Shown: piece by piece, positions 43,450 to 51,837 of the stretch
Layout: each line of letters starts with the position of its first letter
How positions within the stretch are numbered: position 1 is the stretch's first letter
Source of the DNA: Jannaschia pohangensis
GTDB lineage: Bacteria; Pseudomonadota; Alphaproteobacteria; Rhodobacterales; Rhodobacteraceae
NCBI RefSeq assembly: GCF_900113875.1
Contig: NZ_FORA01000002.1
Coordinates: 248,001-312,000 of the forward strand
Length of the DNA stretch: 64,000 nucleotides
Direction of reading: 5' to 3'
Notes under the pieces: model-generated
What the model was told of the DNA's origin: nothing
The model's database searches: none
Seen by the model: only the letters and a program-made list of their open reading frames with translations
Made by a program: the position numbers and the translations under genes

Positions 43450-44174
43450 TCCGTGTCCTCCCAATAGGCATAGCCGCCGAAGCGCGCGCGCAGCGGGCCG
43501 CCGCCTTCCATCGCCGAGGCGGCCTGCGCGATCTCGCGCAGCACCTCCATCTGTCGCCGCTCAAAAAGGGCGCGCAGGTCCTCTACCTGGTCGGCGTGAA
43601 AGCCGGTGTAATGCGCGGCCCGGTCAAAAAATTCGGCCCCCGACAGCACGTTGCTGACCGCCGCCGTGCCGTGGTCGTGGAGGTTCGCCGCGAGGTATTC
43701 CAGTTGCTCGGGCGATCCGCCGCCGGGCACATAGGCGCGTCGGACCAAGCGGACATCGTCGCCCTCGGCCGCCACCGACCCTGCCGCCACCAGCAGGTCC
43801 AGCAGGGTGCGGGGGTGGATATCCTGCGACGTGGCGCGGGCCAGGGCCTCGAACGACGGCGCGGGACCGATGCGCGGCAGGGTCGCCGCACCCTCTGGCC
43901 AGTCGGTCAACAGGCGCGCGGGGGCCGAGGGCAGACGTTCGGCCGGGCGCGCATCGCGCAGTCGCACCACATCGCGCCGCTGCAACCCGGTGACCAGCGC
44001 CAGTCGACTGTCGGTCTGCCGCGCCCCCTCCTGCTGTTCGGCCACGGCCAGGAACGCGCGCTTGAGCGGGTCCGACAGGTCGCGCACGCCCAGACCCCGG
44101 CCAATGGCAAGGCGGGCGACGGGCATCAGAAGCCGGGTGAGAAGGTCATCGAGGATCACATGTGCAGAAAGCAC
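43446..44174 (-). CDS. DUF6502-family protein, probable HTH regulator
   Basis: 242 residues of the DUF6502 family. Residues about 25-75 form a winged-helix-like region (SDPLKRAFLAVAEQQ, then DSRLALVTGLQRRDVVRLR). The C-terminal half is helical and charged. The family is thought to be regulatory but is not characterised. The GTG at 44174 lies inside a 17-bp palindrome, and a second copy of the palindrome covers the divergent promoter, which suggests autoregulation and control of the lipoprotein at 44240. GTG at 44159 is an alternative start. Neither has a clear Shine-Dalgarno. Confidence 0.75.
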   Translation of the reverse strand: MLSAHVILDDLLTRLLMPVARLAIGRGLGVRDLSDPLKRAFLAVAEQQEGARQTDSRLALVTGLQRRDVVRLRDARPAERLPSAPARLLTDWPEGAATLPRIGPAPSFEALARATSQDIHPRTLLDLLVAAGSVAAEGDDVRLVRRAYVPGGGSPEQLEYLAANLHDHGTAAVSNVLSGAEFFDRAAHYTGFHADQVEDLRALFERRQMEVLREIAQAASAMEGGGPLRARFGGYAYWEDTE

Positions 44175-44176
44175 AT
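44160..44176. promoter_or_regulatory. Operator copy 1, ATGTG-N7-CACAT, over the DUF6502 start
   Basis: ATGTG (44160-44164) and CACAT (44172-44176); symmetry extends one base inward to ATGTGC/GCACAT. It covers the first codons of the DUF6502 gene. Identical half-sites recur 48 bp to the right. Confidence 0.6.
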
Positions 44177-44182
44177 TTCGAG

Positions 44183-44211
44183 TTGACAGGTCCAGCCCTC
44201 TCGTGAAATGT
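44183..44211 (+). promoter_or_regulatory. Candidate promoter of the lipoprotein at 44240
   Basis: TTGACA at 44183-44188, a 17-base spacer, then AAATGT at 44206-44211 as a weak -10, which overlaps operator copy 2. Transcription would start about 20 bases before the GGAGAG ribosome site. Confidence 0.45.
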
Positions 44212-44224
44212 GCTTTTTACACAT
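44208..44224. promoter_or_regulatory. Operator copy 2, ATGTG-N7-CACAT, over the lipoprotein promoter
   Basis: ATGTG (44208-44212) and CACAT (44220-44224) with the same 7-base spacer as copy 1. Together the two copies also create a perfect 12-bp inverted repeat, AAAGCACATTTC at 44168-44179 with GAAATGTGCTTT at 44205-44216. Confidence 0.6.
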
Positions 44225-44239
44225 TTATTGGAGAGACCC

Positions 44240-44950
44240 ATGATTCCCCGCCCCCTCCTCGCCCTTCTGGCCGCCGCCATGCTGGCCGCCTGCGCGCCCA
44301 CGGTTCAGACGACCTCCGGCGCGTCCTATCTGGCGCGCGGCCCGATTGCCGACCCGGCGATCCGCGCGGCCGCCGACATCGAACCCGACCTGCGCTTTCC
44401 GGCCCGCATCGGCCTGGCCCGCGTGGTGAACGGCAGGCTGAGCCTCGCGCCCCCGGAGGAAGCGCAGCAGATCGCCGCCCTGGCCGAGCGCTACAGCCCC
44501 CTCGGCGAATGGGTCGCGCTGTCTCCGCTGGTTGACGGGATGACCAATGGCGACGGGCGCGATGTTCCTGTGATCGACCGTTTGCGGCGCACGGCGGCGC
44601 GCCAGCACCTCGACTACATCCTGGTGTATGAACTGGGCGCGCGGTCCTCGACCCCCGGCATCACGCCCTTCGCGCTGGCCGATGTGACGCTGGTCGGGGG
44701 GCTTTTGCTGCCGACGCGGACGACGCAGGCCACCGGAACAGGGGCCGCCGCCTTCATCGACGTGCGCAACGGCTATCCCTACGGCACCGTGTCCACGACC
44801 GAGGATCTGTCGGGTCTGGCCCGGACGTTCGGGGCCGACAGCGCCAGCGCCCGCCTACGCGACCGCGCCACCAACCGCGTCGCCCGTGCCCTCCTTCCCG
44901 AGGTGGAAGAGATGCTGAACCTGCTGGCGGTCCGCGCCAACCGGCGCTGA
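44240..44950 (+). CDS. Lipoprotein of unknown function
   Basis: 236 residues. Signal peptide MIPRPLLALLAAAMLAAC with the lipobox cysteine at 18. The mature domain alternates strands and helices (DYILVYELGARS, FALADVTLVGGLLLPTRTT, AFIDVRNGYPYGTVS) and ends in a helix, reminiscent of GNA1162/CsgG-like periplasmic folds but not firmly assigned. ATG at 44240 with GGAGAG 4 bases upstream. Divergent from DUF6502 with shared operators. Confidence 0.75.
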   Translation: MIPRPLLALLAAAMLAACAPTVQTTSGASYLARGPIADPAIRAAADIEPDLRFPARIGLARVVNGRLSLAPPEEAQQIAALAERYSPLGEWVALSPLVDGMTNGDGRDVPVIDRLRRTAARQHLDYILVYELGARSSTPGITPFALADVTLVGGLLLPTRTTQATGTGAAAFIDVRNGYPYGTVSTTEDLSGLARTFGADSASARLRDRATNRVARALLPEVEEMLNLLAVRANRR

Positions 44951-44962
44951 CCATCCGCCAGA

Positions 44963-45793
44963 TCAGGCGTCGCCGATCACGTCGGGCCAGCAGGGGCGAC
45001 CCCGCTCGCCCAGAACATCGAGATGCCCCAGCCGGGCCAATCCGTAGTCGGCCGGGCGCAGCACCCGCTGTTCCCGCCTGGCCCGGGGATAGGCCCGCAT
45101 CAGCCGCCAGACCGACGCCGGCGGGCAGAGCGCGTCATCCGCGACGGCGACCATCCGCAGGTCGCAGGTCAGATCGGCGGGATCAGGGGCGGGCAGGTCG
45201 CGGTCGGCGGCGTGAAACCCCAATTCGGTGCACCAGCGACGCCACTGCACATAGACGCCCGCAGGCAGGTCATGCCCGATCCCGATGGACCGCAGAGGCA
45301 GCCGCCCCATCATGCGCGACAGCGTGCCCAGACCGCGCAACCAGAAGAGCCGGGCAAAGGCCTGATAGGGCCAGGGATGGTCCGTGACATGCACCGCGCC
45401 CGACGCGACGGCGATGACCCGGTCGATCCGCGCCAGACCCGCCTGGAACGGCAGCATCATCCCGCCGAGCGAGTGCCCCACCACCCAGAGCGGCGTCCGG
45501 GGATAGCGCCCCGCCAGCCAGTCGCGCGTCGCCTGCTGGTCGCGCACGCCCCAGTCGGTCATCGTCGCCCGGCTGCCCCGGGCCGCCCCCGACTCGCCGA
45601 AATCGCGGTAATCGTAGGTCAGGCAGGTCACACCCCGCTCGGAGGCAAGCCAACCCGCGAACGCGTCGTAAAAGCGCGCAGGCACTCCGGTCGCCCCATG
45701 CAGGACGGCGACGGCGCGCGGCGGCCCGTCGGTCCGGAACAGTCGGCCCGCCAATGTCGCGTCGCCTGCGGAAATCCTGACGGGTTCGAACAT
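44963..45793 (-). CDS. Alpha/beta hydrolase (serine aminopeptidase S33-like)
   Basis: 276 residues. Oxyanion segment VAVLHGATGVPARFYD, nucleophile GHSLGGMM, late histidine in ARLGHLDVLG. Similar to the YbfF/aminopeptidase S33-like hydrolases with unknown substrates. Divergent from the TetR gene across a region packed with palindromes, so it is probably the repressed target. Confidence 0.82.
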   Translation of the reverse strand: MFEPVRISAGDATLAGRLFRTDGPPRAVAVLHGATGVPARFYDAFAGWLASERGVTCLTYDYRDFGESGAARGSRATMTDWGVRDQQATRDWLAGRYPRTPLWVVGHSLGGMMLPFQAGLARIDRVIAVASGAVHVTDHPWPYQAFARLFWLRGLGTLSRMMGRLPLRSIGIGHDLPAGVYVQWRRWCTELGFHAADRDLPAPDPADLTCDLRMVAVADDALCPPASVWRLMRAYPRARREQRVLRPADYGLARLGHLDVLGERGRPCWPDVIGDA

Positions 45794-45814
45794 GGCGGCC
45801 CTCTCCTTGCAAAT

Positions 45815-45868
45815 TAGACCGATTAGTCTAGACTGTTCCGTCTAGTCGCATCTCTGGACCGTTCGGTC
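45815..45868. promoter_or_regulatory. Cluster of three palindromes, likely TetR operators
   Basis: TAGAC-N6-GTCTA (45815-45830), overlapping CTAGAC-N6-GTCTAG (45828-45845), then GACCG-TT-CGGTC (45857-45868). All lie in the 97-base gap between the divergent hydrolase and tetR starts, the usual place for TetR-family sites. Confidence 0.55.
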
Positions 45869-45890
45869 AAGTCGTGAAAGACCATGCCCA

Positions 45891-46463
45891 ATGACCGACC
45901 CGTCCCCCTCGACCCGAGACCGCCTGTTGCAGGCCGGTCTCAGCCTGTTTCAGGAGCAGGGCTTTCACGGCACATCCGTCGCCGAAATCCTGACCCGCGC
46001 CAAGGCCCCGAAGGGGTCGCTCTACCATCATTTTCCCGACGGCAAATCCGATCTGGCCCGGGTTGCCTGCCGGATGACCTCCGATCTGATGCTCAACATC
46101 ATCGCCCGCGCCTATGATCCCGCCGTCGATTTCGCCGAGGGCACCGCACGCATGGCCGAGAAGTTTGCCCGCCTGTTCGAACGCGACGCCCATTGGCGCG
46201 CCTGCCCCGTGCAGACCCTGCTGATCGATGGTCCCCTGGACCGGGCCGATGGAGCCGCGATGCTCCAGACCTGGATCGACGCAACCACCGTGCAGGCGGA
46301 ACGTTTGGGCCAGCAGGAGTCGGACCGCGCCGCGCGCACCGTCTGGTCGGTTCTGATCGGATCCTGGACATTGGCGCGCGCCCAGGACGACCCGGCGCCC
46401 CTGCGCGAGATGACCACCCTCCTGAACATGCCCGCCCCGACACCGAAGGAACCCCCCCGATGA
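45891..46463 (+). CDS. TetR/AcrR-family transcriptional regulator
   Basis: 190 residues. N-terminal HTH (HGTSVAEILTRAKAPKGSLYHHF, about residues 25-47), then a helical ligand-binding domain of the YcdC/LmrA-YxaF type. Likely represses itself and the divergent alpha/beta hydrolase in the absence of a small-molecule inducer. Stop overlaps the start of the DUF202 gene (ATGA). Confidence 0.88.
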   Translation: MTDPSPSTRDRLLQAGLSLFQEQGFHGTSVAEILTRAKAPKGSLYHHFPDGKSDLARVACRMTSDLMLNIIARAYDPAVDFAEGTARMAEKFARLFERDAHWRACPVQTLLIDGPLDRADGAAMLQTWIDATTVQAERLGQQESDRAARTVWSVLIGSWTLARAQDDPAPLREMTTLLNMPAPTPKEPPR

Positions 46464-46834
46464 GCGACGACCGGCAGACCAAGACGGAATGGGCCGAGGA
46501 TCGCACCGACTGGGCCGAAGATCGCACCGTTCTGGCCAATGAGCGGACCTTCGCAGGCTGGATGCGCACCGGAATGGCGGCCATCGCCATCGCCGTGGGC
46601 CTGCGCGCCGTCTTTGGTGCCGCTGAGCCCACATGGGTGCCCAAGGCCGTGGCCACGGTCTTCATCGCCGCCGCGCTGATGATCTTCTGGTCCGCCCGCC
46701 GCAACGCCTCGCTGGCACAGGACAGGTTGGCGGCCAATTCGGTCGAGGTGCAATCCAAGACCAACTTCACAATCCTCGCCACGGTCTTTTCGGCGGGCGC
46801 GATCACGGTCGGCATCGTCCTCTGGACGCTTTGA
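46460..46834 (+). CDS. DUF202 (YidH-type) membrane protein
   Basis: 124 residues. Charged N terminus, then the DUF202 signature LANERTFAGWMRTGMAAIAIA and two to three hydrophobic segments. Function unknown in the family. Coupled to tetR by a 4-bp overlap, so it belongs to the same regulon. Confidence 0.82.
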   Translation: MSDDRQTKTEWAEDRTDWAEDRTVLANERTFAGWMRTGMAAIAIAVGLRAVFGAAEPTWVPKAVATVFIAAALMIFWSARRNASLAQDRLAANSVEVQSKTNFTILATVFSAGAITVGIVLWTL

Positions 46835-46898
46835 CACCGCGGGCCTAGCCACCGCCGCGCGATCCCCCTAGATTGCCCGCTCGACGAAAGGGTGCCCC

Positions 46899-48599
46899 AT
46901 GACGACCGAATATCAGGTTCTCGCGCGCAAATACCGCCCCGCGACCTTTGCCGACCTGATCGGTCAGGATGCGATGGTCCGCACCCTGCGCAACGCCTTC
47001 GCCGCCGACCGCATCGCGCAGGCTTTCATCCTCACCGGCATCCGGGGAACGGGCAAGACGACGACGGCGCGCATCGTGGCCAAGGGGCTGAATTGCATCG
47101 GCCCCGATGGGACCGGCGGGCCGACGACCGACCCCTGCGGTCAATGCGAACCCTGCGTCGCGATTGCCGAGGGGCGTCACGTCGACGTCCTCGAGATGGA
47201 CGCCGCCTCCAACACCGGCGTCGGCGACGTGCGTGAGATCATCGACTCGGTGCACTACCGGGCCGCCTCCGCCCGTTACAAGATCTACATCATCGACGAG
47301 GTTCACATGCTCTCGACCAGTGCATTCAATGCGCTGCTCAAGACGCTGGAAGAACCGCCTGCCCACGTGAAATTCATCTTCGCCACCACCGAGATTCGCA
47401 AGGTGCCGGTCACCGTCCTGTCGCGGTGCCAGCGGTTCGACCTGCGGCGGATCGAGCCCGAGGTGATGATCGCCCACCTGCGCGGCGTGGCCACGAAGGA
47501 AGACGCGCAGATCGCCGACGATGCGCTGGCCCTGATTGCCCGCGCCGCCGAAGGATCGGTGCGCGATGCGATGTCGCTGCTGGATCAGGCGATCAGCCAT
47601 GGGGCCGGGGAAACCACCGCCGATCAGGTCCGCGCGATGCTCGGTCTGGCCGACCGGGGCCGCGTCATGGACCTTTTTGACATGATCATGCGTGGTCAGG
47701 CGGCCGAGGCGTTGATGGAACTGGGGGCGCAGTATTCGGATGGGGCCGACCCCATGGCCGTGCTGCGCGATCTGGCCGAATTGACCCATTGGGTCAGCGT
47801 GATCCAGATCACCCCCGGTGCCGCCGAAGACCCGACGGTCAGCCCCGATGAAAAAGCCCGGGGTCAGGCTTTCGCCACCGGCCTGCCCATGCGGGCCCTG
47901 ACGCGGATGTGGCAGATGCTGCTCAAGGCGCTGGAAGAGGTCGGGAACGCCCCGAACGCCATGATGGCCGCCGAAATGGCGGTGATCCGGCTGACCCATG
48001 TGGCCGACCTGCCCTCGCCCGACGAATTGGTGCGCAAGCTGCGCGATACGCCGATGCCGACGACCACCGCCGTGGCCCCGCGCGCGGCACCGCCCTCGGG
48101 CGGCGGGCCGGTCGCCCGGGGCAGCGCGCAACCCGCGACGGCTCCCGATGCCGACCCCGCGCTGGACCGGTTCCAGACCTTCCCGCAAGTCGTCGACCTG
48201 ATCCGCGCGAACCGGGATGTGAAATTGCTGGTGGAAGTCGAGACGGGCATCCGCCTCATCTCCTACCGGCCGGGGCGGATCGAGTTCGAGCCCGCACCCG
48301 CAGCCGCGCCCGATCTGGCCGCGCGGCTGGCCGGTCGGCTTCAGGGGTGGACCGGCGTGCGCTGGACCGTCTCCATCGCATCGGACGGCGGTGCGCCGAC
48401 CATCGCCGAGGCGCGCGACGCCGCCACCCGACAGGCCGAGACCGAGGCCCTGGCCCATCCGATGACCCAGGCGATCCTGGCCGCCTTCCCGGGGGCGGAA
48501 TTGATCGAGGTGCGCACCCGCGCCGAAATCGCGCAGGAGGCCGCAGTCGAGGCCCTGGCCGAGGTCGACGAGGAATGGGACCCCTTCGACGAAGATTGA
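46899..48599 (+). CDS. dnaX: DNA polymerase III subunits gamma/tau
   Basis: Clamp-loader ATPase. 566 residues. Walker A GIRGTGKTTTARI, zinc-binding cysteines in CGQCEPCVAIAEG, Walker B IYIIDEVHML and the SRC motif LSRCQRFD. The C-terminal third (from about 390) is the variable tau region, ending in an acidic tail. No E. coli-like frameshift signal is seen, so one product is likely. The dnaX-ybaB-recR order is typical, here with a dps gene inserted. Confidence 0.95.
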   Translation: MTTEYQVLARKYRPATFADLIGQDAMVRTLRNAFAADRIAQAFILTGIRGTGKTTTARIVAKGLNCIGPDGTGGPTTDPCGQCEPCVAIAEGRHVDVLEMDAASNTGVGDVREIIDSVHYRAASARYKIYIIDEVHMLSTSAFNALLKTLEEPPAHVKFIFATTEIRKVPVTVLSRCQRFDLRRIEPEVMIAHLRGVATKEDAQIADDALALIARAAEGSVRDAMSLLDQAISHGAGETTADQVRAMLGLADRGRVMDLFDMIMRGQAAEALMELGAQYSDGADPMAVLRDLAELTHWVSVIQITPGAAEDPTVSPDEKARGQAFATGLPMRALTRMWQMLLKALEEVGNAPNAMMAAEMAVIRLTHVADLPSPDELVRKLRDTPMPTTTAVAPRAAPPSGGGPVARGSAQPATAPDADPALDRFQTFPQVVDLIRANRDVKLLVEVETGIRLISYRPGRIEFEPAPAAAPDLAARLAGRLQGWTGVRWTVSIASDGGAPTIAEARDAATRQAETEALAHPMTQAILAAFPGAELIEVRTRAEIAQEAAVEALAEVDEEWDPFDED

Positions 48600-48665
48600 C
48601 GGACCCCGCGCCTTTGCACACAAGGTGCGCAATTCCCCGGCGATGGTGCGATTCGATACGTCAGA

Positions 48666-48690
48666 CGCAGATCACCCGTGGATCACCCGT
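48666..48690. repeat. 11-bp tandem repeat, GATCCACGGGT family, reversed (about 2 units)
   Basis: Minus-strand reading: GGGTGATCCACGGGTGATC, then TGCG. The complete unit ACCCGTGGATC is 48674-48684. It lies in the gap between dnaX and dps. Confidence 0.6.
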
Positions 48691-48804
48691 TCCGAATACA
48701 TGAAATCCGATGCCGAACTCCGGGCTTTCCCGCGCCGCGATGAAACCCGATCCGCCCCTCGCGGGTTATCTGGTGGAACACGCAACAACCAAGCGGAGAA
48801 AACT

Positions 48805-49284
48805 ATGCCCGACAGCTTTGTCACCGGTCTCGAATCCCAGACGCAGGAACAGATGGTCAACCTGCTCAACGCACGTCTCGCCGATGGCATCGACCTGCGG
48901 CTGGCCGTGAAGCAGGCGCATTGGAACCTGCGCGGGCGCGGCTACATCGGTGTGCATGAACTCCTGGACGAGGTTTCGGCCCGTCTGGGCGAAAGCACCG
49001 ACATGATGGCCGAACGTGTGGCGATCATGGGCGGGTTCGCCCGAGGCACGACGCAAGTCGTGGCCGCCGAGACGAAGCTTGACGCCTACCCGGTGGAACT
49101 GACCGATATCGAGGCACACATCGACGCATTGGTCAGCCGTTTCAAGGACTTCGGCAAATCCCTTCGCGAGGCGATGGCCGAGGCGGACGAGGCGGGCGAC
49201 GAAGATACGGCCGACCTGCTGACTGAAGTGAGCCGCATGGTCGAGAAGGATACCTGGTTCATCGGCGCAAACGCCGCCGCCTGA
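48805..49284 (+). CDS. dps: Dps/ferritin-like DNA-protection protein
   Basis: 159 residues, four-helix bundle. Ferroxidase residues of the Dps family are in KQAHWNLRG and HELLDEVSARLGESTDMMAERV. Dps dodecamers oxidise Fe(II) with H2O2 and store it, protecting DNA. It lacks a long basic N-terminal tail. ATG at 48805 after GGAG. It is flanked by a strong terminator and by a gap with an 11-bp repeat, so it is an independent unit between dnaX and ybaB. Confidence 0.9.
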   Translation: MPDSFVTGLESQTQEQMVNLLNARLADGIDLRLAVKQAHWNLRGRGYIGVHELLDEVSARLGESTDMMAERVAIMGGFARGTTQVVAAETKLDAYPVELTDIEAHIDALVSRFKDFGKSLREAMAEADEAGDEDTADLLTEVSRMVEKDTWFIGANAAA

Positions 49285-49304
49285 CCTCAAGGCCCATCGA
49301 CAAG

Positions 49305-49334
49305 ACGGGGTCGCCATCGGGGCGGCCCCGTTTT
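49305..49334 (+). terminator. Intrinsic terminator after dps
   Basis: Stem ACGGGGTCGCC/GGCGGCCCCGT (49305-49315 and 49321-49331; one G-T pair) with a 5-base loop, followed by TTTT. Confidence 0.85.
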
Positions 49335-49481
49335 ACGTTCTGGGCAGACTGCACGCCGACAACCTGGCCGCTGACATCCCGAAAAATCGATCCTCCCATT
49401 CCCCTCCGACATGCTGACGGTTGCAGCGGGCCATGGGGACCGCTACCTCCGGAGGTGACACTCACGCGGAAGGGATACCCG

Positions 49482-49826
49482 ATGTTCAAAGGATTGGGCG
49501 GTCTCGGCGATATGGCCGGGATGATGAAGAAAGCGCAGGAGATGCAGTCCAAGATGGGCGAGATGCAGGAAAACCTGTCCTCGATCACCGTCACGGGCGA
49601 ATCCGGCGCGGGTCTGGTCAAGGCCACCGCGACCGCCAAGGGCGAGCTGATCGGCCTCGATATCGACCCGTCGATCTTTCAGCCCGACGAGAAGGAAATG
49701 GTCGAGGATCTGATCCTCGCCGCGATCAAGGACGCGCAGTCGCGCGCCAACGAGCGGTCGCAGGAAGAAATGTCCAAGCTGACCGAGGGTCTCGGCCTGC
49801 CGCCCGGGATGAAGCTGCCGTTCTGA
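49482..49826 (+). CDS. YbaB/EbfC-family nucleoid-associated protein
   Basis: 114 residues; DNA-binding tweezer-like dimer. Features: Met/Lys-rich helix ([19 protein letters not shown]) and the strand [22 protein letters not shown] at 49482 follows AAGGGA. Directly upstream of recR with one base between stop and start. Confidence 0.92.
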   Translation: MFKGLGGLGDMAGMMKKAQEMQSKMGEMQENLSSITVTGESGAGLVKATATAKGELIGLDIDPSIFQPDEKEMVEDLILAAIKDAQSRANERSQEEMSKLTEGLGLPPGMKLPF

Positions 49827-49827
49827 C

Positions 49828-50427
49828 ATGGCCGACGCGACCCGCGACATCGAGGCGCTGATCGACCTGATGGCGCGGCTGCCGGGGCTTGGGCCCCGCT
49901 CTGCGCGCCGGGCGGTCCTGCACCTTCTCAAGAAGCGCGACACGCAGCTATTGCCGCTTGCGCGCCTTCTGGGTGAGGTCGGCCATTCCGTGCGGGATTG
50001 TCTGAACTGCGGGAACCTGTCGACGTCCGACATCTGCGCCATCTGCGAAAGCCCCAAGCGCGCGACCGGCCAGATCTGCGTGGTCGAGGATGTCGCCGAT
50101 CTCTGGGCAATGGAACGGGCCCAGGTGTTTCCAGGGCGCTATCACGTTCTGGGCGGCACCCTGTCCCCGCTCGACGATGTCGGACCCGACGACCTGACCA
50201 TTCCGAAGCTGCGCGACCGGATCGCCGCCGAGGAAATCTCCGAGGTTATCCTGGCCCTGAACGCCACGGTCGAGGGCCAGACCACGGCACACTACGTCGC
50301 GCGCGAACTTGAGCCGCTCGGCATCGTCGTCAGCGGTCTGGCGCAGGGTGTTCCCGTGGGCGGCGAACTGGATTACCTTGACGAGGGCACCCTGAGGGCG
50401 GCTCTGTCGTCACGTAAGTCGATCTGA
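49828..50427 (+). CDS. recR: Recombination mediator RecR
   Basis: 199 residues. HhH motif ([14 protein letters not shown] near the N terminus), zinc-finger cysteines ([16 protein letters not shown]), Toprim domain ([25 protein letters not shown]). Acts with RecO/RecF in daughter-strand gap repair. Cotranscribed with ybaB. Confidence 0.95.
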   Translation: MADATRDIEALIDLMARLPGLGPRSARRAVLHLLKKRDTQLLPLARLLGEVGHSVRDCLNCGNLSTSDICAICESPKRATGQICVVEDVADLWAMERAQVFPGRYHVLGGTLSPLDDVGPDDLTIPKLRDRIAAEEISEVILALNATVEGQTTAHYVARELEPLGIVVSGLAQGVPVGGELDYLDEGTLRAALSSRKSI

Positions 50428-50517
50428 CGGTGCATTCACTCTGGCGTCCCGCGCCCAACATTGGAATTGAGCGTCCATGCATGACATTCCAAGATCGGGT
50501 CGAAAAGGCGTATCGCC

Positions 50518-51837
50518 ATGGGCATCATGTTTCTGACGATCGGTCTGATGGCCTTGGCCGCAGCCGTCTCAGCCATTGCCACGTTGCGCCTGATGCGGTC
50601 GCGCACCGCGGATGACGCGCAGCCAACGGGGTTGCGCCCCCGGCAGCCGCAATCCCTCGACGGGGAAGGCGGCGCCCTTGCGCTCTTCGATCTGGATGAT
50701 CTGACGGGCATCAATGTCGCACAGGGGTTCGACACCGGTGACCGCCTGCTCAACGCCGTGGGCGACACCCTGCGGCGCGGCCTTCCGCCCGGCGCGGGGC
50801 TGGAGCGTCTCGAGGGGGGACGCTTCGTGGTCTGGCTGCCGGATGCGGACCTCGCCCGGGCAACGGACATGGTCGAACGCATGCGCGTTCTTGCGGCTCA
50901 GACGCTCGTCGAGACGCGCCAAGGTCAGGTCGCCTGCGAAGTCACCGCCGCCGTCGTCGCGGGGCTTCCCGACGAGTGCCGAAGCCGCGCGATCCTGCGC
51001 GCCGATGCCGTCCTTGCCCAGGCCAAGGCCCGGGGCGGCGCCCGAACCGAAGCCGTTCTGGCCCTGCCCATCATGGCACTTGCCCCGTCGCGCGGTGACG
51101 TCGAAGCCGCCATCACCCGTCGCGAGCTGGAATACCACGTCCAGCCCATCGTCGATCTGACCAGCGGCGCGCCGGTCGGGGTCGAGGCGTTGCTGCGCTG
51201 GAACCGGCCCGATGGCTCCATCGTCGGCCCGGCCGGGTTCATCGACACCCTGAACCGCATCCCCGAGGCGGGGTCCGACCTTCTGGCCGATCTGGCCGTG
51301 GAAACGGCGCGCCCGTTTGTCATCGGGGAAAGCCCGATCTTCATCACGTTCAACATCACCGGGGCGGTGCTCGATGGCAAAGGCAGTCCGGGCTGCAGCT
51401 GGCTGACCCATGTCCTTCAGAATGTGCCGACGGAGCATCTGGTTCTGGAGCTGATCGAGACCGCCGTCATCGTCAGCACCGAGCGCGCGCAGGACCTCAC
51501 CGCGCGCACCCGCGCCATGGGCGTGAGGATCGCGCTCGATGACTTCGGGACCGGCCTGTCGAACATCGAGAGGCTGTGCGACCTGCCGGTCGACATCATC
51601 AAGATAGACCGCGCGTTCATCCAGGCGATGTGCGACAATGACCGCGTGGAGGTCATCCTGAAGGCCATGGTTTCGATGGCGGAAAGCCTCGGCATCGATC
51701 TGGTGGCGGAAGGGATCGAGACCGAGGAGCAGGCCAATCGCCTGCGCGACATCGGGGTCCGCTATGGCCAGGGGTTCCTCTACGGTCACCCGGCCACGGC
51801 GCAAGAATGGGCGGACAGAATGGGCCGCGCCGCTTAG
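50518..51837 (+). CDS. EAL-domain c-di-GMP phosphodiesterase with degenerate GGDEF
   Basis: 439 residues. N-terminal hydrophobic helix (4-25), then a GGDEF-like domain in which the active site reads EGGRF, so cyclase activity is lost. The EAL domain (about 195-435) keeps the catalytic set: EALLRW, FNITG, ELIET, LDDFGTG, KIDRAF, VAEGIET and GQGFLYG. It should degrade c-di-GMP, with the GGDEF as a possible GTP sensor. Stop overlaps that of the convergent RNase gene. Confidence 0.88.
   Translation: MGIMFLTIGLMALAAAVSAIATLRLMRSRTADDAQPTGLRPRQPQSLDGEGGALALFDLDDLTGINVAQGFDTGDRLLNAVGDTLRRGLPPGAGLERLEGGRFVVWLPDADLARATDMVERMRVLAAQTLVETRQGQVACEVTAAVVAGLPDECRSRAILRADAVLAQAKARGGARTEAVLALPIMALAPSRGDVEAAITRRELEYHVQPIVDLTSGAPVGVEALLRWNRPDGSIVGPAGFIDTLNRIPEAGSDLLADLAVETARPFVIGESPIFITFNITGAVLDGKGSPGCSWLTHVLQNVPTEHLVLELIETAVIVSTERAQDLTARTRAMGVRIALDDFGTGLSNIERLCDLPVDIIKIDRAFIQAMCDNDRVEVILKAMVSMAESLGIDLVAEGIETEEQANRLRDIGVRYGQGFLYGHPATAQEWADRMGRAA

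Noticed and set aside
47847..47858. Five A in dnaX as a programmed frameshift site
   Set aside because: The heptamer does not match A-AAA-AAG in frame, lies before the domain III boundary and has no clear hairpin after it.
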